DNA from: Coriobacteriaceae bacterium
GTDB taxonomy: Bacteria; Actinomycetota; Coriobacteriia; Coriobacteriales; QAMH01
Direction of reading: 5' to 3'
Length of the DNA stretch: 5,894 nucleotides
Assembly: GCA_004553405.1 (NCBI GenBank)
Contig: SFLO01000064.1
Span: 1 to 5,894 of the forward strand
Under the pieces are notes generated by a model. It did not search any database, was not told the DNA's origin, and saw only the letters and a program-made list of their open reading frames with translations. Position numbers and translations under genes: made by a program. Shown here piece by piece: positions 5,020 to 5,894 of this stretch. Positions within the stretch are counted from its first letter, which is position 1, and every line of letters begins with the position of its first letter.

Positions 5020-5894
5020 ATGACGAACTTGCAGGATACGACGATGCCGAACATCGGCGCAACGCTACGCGAGGGGACAGCCCCCGCGCCCGCGCCCGCA
5101 GCCGGCCACGGCCCGCACGCGGACGCAGAGCTGCATCACCACCACAGCCACGGGCCGCGCTCGCAGCACCCCGGCCACCACCACCTGCTCACCTGCGAGC
5201 ACCTGAGTGTGGCCTTCGAGATGTACGACCCCAACGCGCCCTTCTTCGCCGCAAGGCGCCGCCTGGTGCCGGTGATCGAGGACCTCTCGCTGTCCGTCCA
5301 CGAAGGCGAGCTGCTGGCCGTGGTGGGCGCCAGCGGCAGCGGCAAGACCCTGCTGGCAGACTGCATCTTCGGGCTGTTCGAGCCCAACGCCAGCGTGCGC
5401 GGCACCATCTGGTTCGACGGCCACGAACAAGACGCCGCCAGCCTGGCCGCCCTGCGCGGGCGCGGCATATCGCTGGTGCCGCAGAGCGTGACGCACCTGG
5501 ACCCACTCATGCGCGTGGGCCAGCAGGTGGAGGGCTGGGCCGCCACGGCCGCCGAGCGCACCGCACGCAGCCAGCGCCGCCGCGAGCTCTTTGCACGCTA
5601 CGGCCTGGGCGAGGAGGTCGCGCGCATGTACCCCCACCAGCTCTCCGGCGGCATGGCCCGCCGCGTGCTGCTGTGCTGCGCGCTCATGGACGCCCCCAAG
5701 CTCATCGTGGCAGACGAGCCCACGCCCGGCATGGACCTGCAGCTGGCCGCGCAGGCCCTGCAGGACCTGCGCGACTTTGCCCGCCAGGGCGGCGGCGTGT
5801 TGCTGATCACCCACGACATCGAGCTCGCCTTGCAGGTGGCAGACCGCGTGGCCGTCTTCAAGGACGGCACCGTGATCGAGGAGACGAGCGTGGA
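5020..5894 (+). CDS. ABC transporter ATP-binding protein, DppD/NikD type, with histidine-rich N-terminal extension; 3' end beyond window
   Basis: This ATPase subunit would power the importer; 291 complete codons are present. The nucleotide-binding motifs are intact and in order: Walker A GASGSGKT (103-110), Q-loop Gln155 in LVPQSVTHLDP, signature LSGGM (208-212), Walker B LIVADEP (228-234), D-loop region TPGMD (235-239) and switch His265 in LLITHDIE. LSGGM replaces the common LSGGQ, and PTPGMD replaces the usual TTALD-like text; both look like subgroup variants rather than damage. The ABC domain is preceded by about 55 extra residues: an Ala-Pro run, then 11 histidines among residues 30-55, including HHHH at 39-42 and HHH at 53-55. 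Metal binding by this tail is an inference. ATG 5020 is chosen over the in-frame ATG at 5014 because GGAGG (5009-5013) directly abuts 5014 but stands six bases from 5020. The ribosome site overlaps the preceding stop codon. A partner ATPase is expected next. Confidence 0.93.
   Translation, partial: MTNLQDTTMPNIGATLREGTAPAPAPAAGHGPHADAELHHHHSHGPRSQHPGHHHLLTCEHLSVAFEMYDPNAPFFAARRRLVPVIEDLSLSVHEGELLAVVGASGSGKTLLADCIFGLFEPNASVRGTIWFDGHEQDAASLAALRGRGISLVPQSVTHLDPLMRVGQQVEGWAATAAERTARSQRRRELFARYGLGEEVARMYPHQLSGGMARRVLLCCALMDAPKLIVADEPTPGMDLQLAAQALQDLRDFARQGGGVLLITHDIELALQVADRVAVFKDGTVIEETSV

Overview
This window is high-GC bacterial DNA with two divergent transcription units. On the minus strand at the left is the 5' two-thirds or so of rarA (mgsA), the AAA+ replication-associated recombination ATPase. 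On the plus strand is an ABC importer operon of the nickel/peptide (Nik/Dpp/Opp) type that runs off the right edge. Codon usage, a possible leaderless actinobacterial promoter for rarA and the style of the transporter proteins suggest an actinobacterium, most plausibly class Coriobacteriia (Eggerthellaceae or relatives). That placement is a judgement from overall appearance, not a database match.

Layout: (1) 1-970, minus: rarA, broken after residue 151. About 13 nt are missing exactly where the conserved sensor-1 segment should be, and the frame shifts; every other part of the gene in the window is intact. (2) 971-1427: a 457-bp divergent intergenic region. It holds a possible leaderless rarA promoter (978-983), a 28-bp imperfect inverted repeat with a further partial copy (1030-1112), a long GC-rich inverted repeat (1133-1315), and an AT-richer stretch with a perfect 10-7-10 inverted repeat just upstream of the transporter operon (1385-1411), which is a good operator candidate. 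(3) 1428-3068: a Tat-type lipoprotein solute-binding protein. (4) 3138-4136 and 4123-5007: two inner-membrane permeases overlapping by 14 nt. The first has no canonical start codon at the position its Shine-Dalgarno sequence points to; an ATC is there instead. (5) 5020-5894: an ATPase subunit, incomplete at the right edge, with an unusual histidine-rich N-terminal extension.

How they work together: the binding protein is anchored outside the membrane, captures the ligand and passes it to the permease pair; the ATPase drives import. Such systems usually have a second ATPase, which would be expected just past the right edge. The substrate cannot be read with certainty, but the histidine clusters in the binding protein and the histidine-rich tail on the ATPase both point to a transition metal (nickel first) or a metal-ligand complex rather than an ordinary peptide.

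I did not find a clearly new multi-gene system. The points most worth following are the split rarA, the two stacked inverted-repeat structures between divergent genes, the operator, the ATC start, and the histidine-rich ATPase extension.
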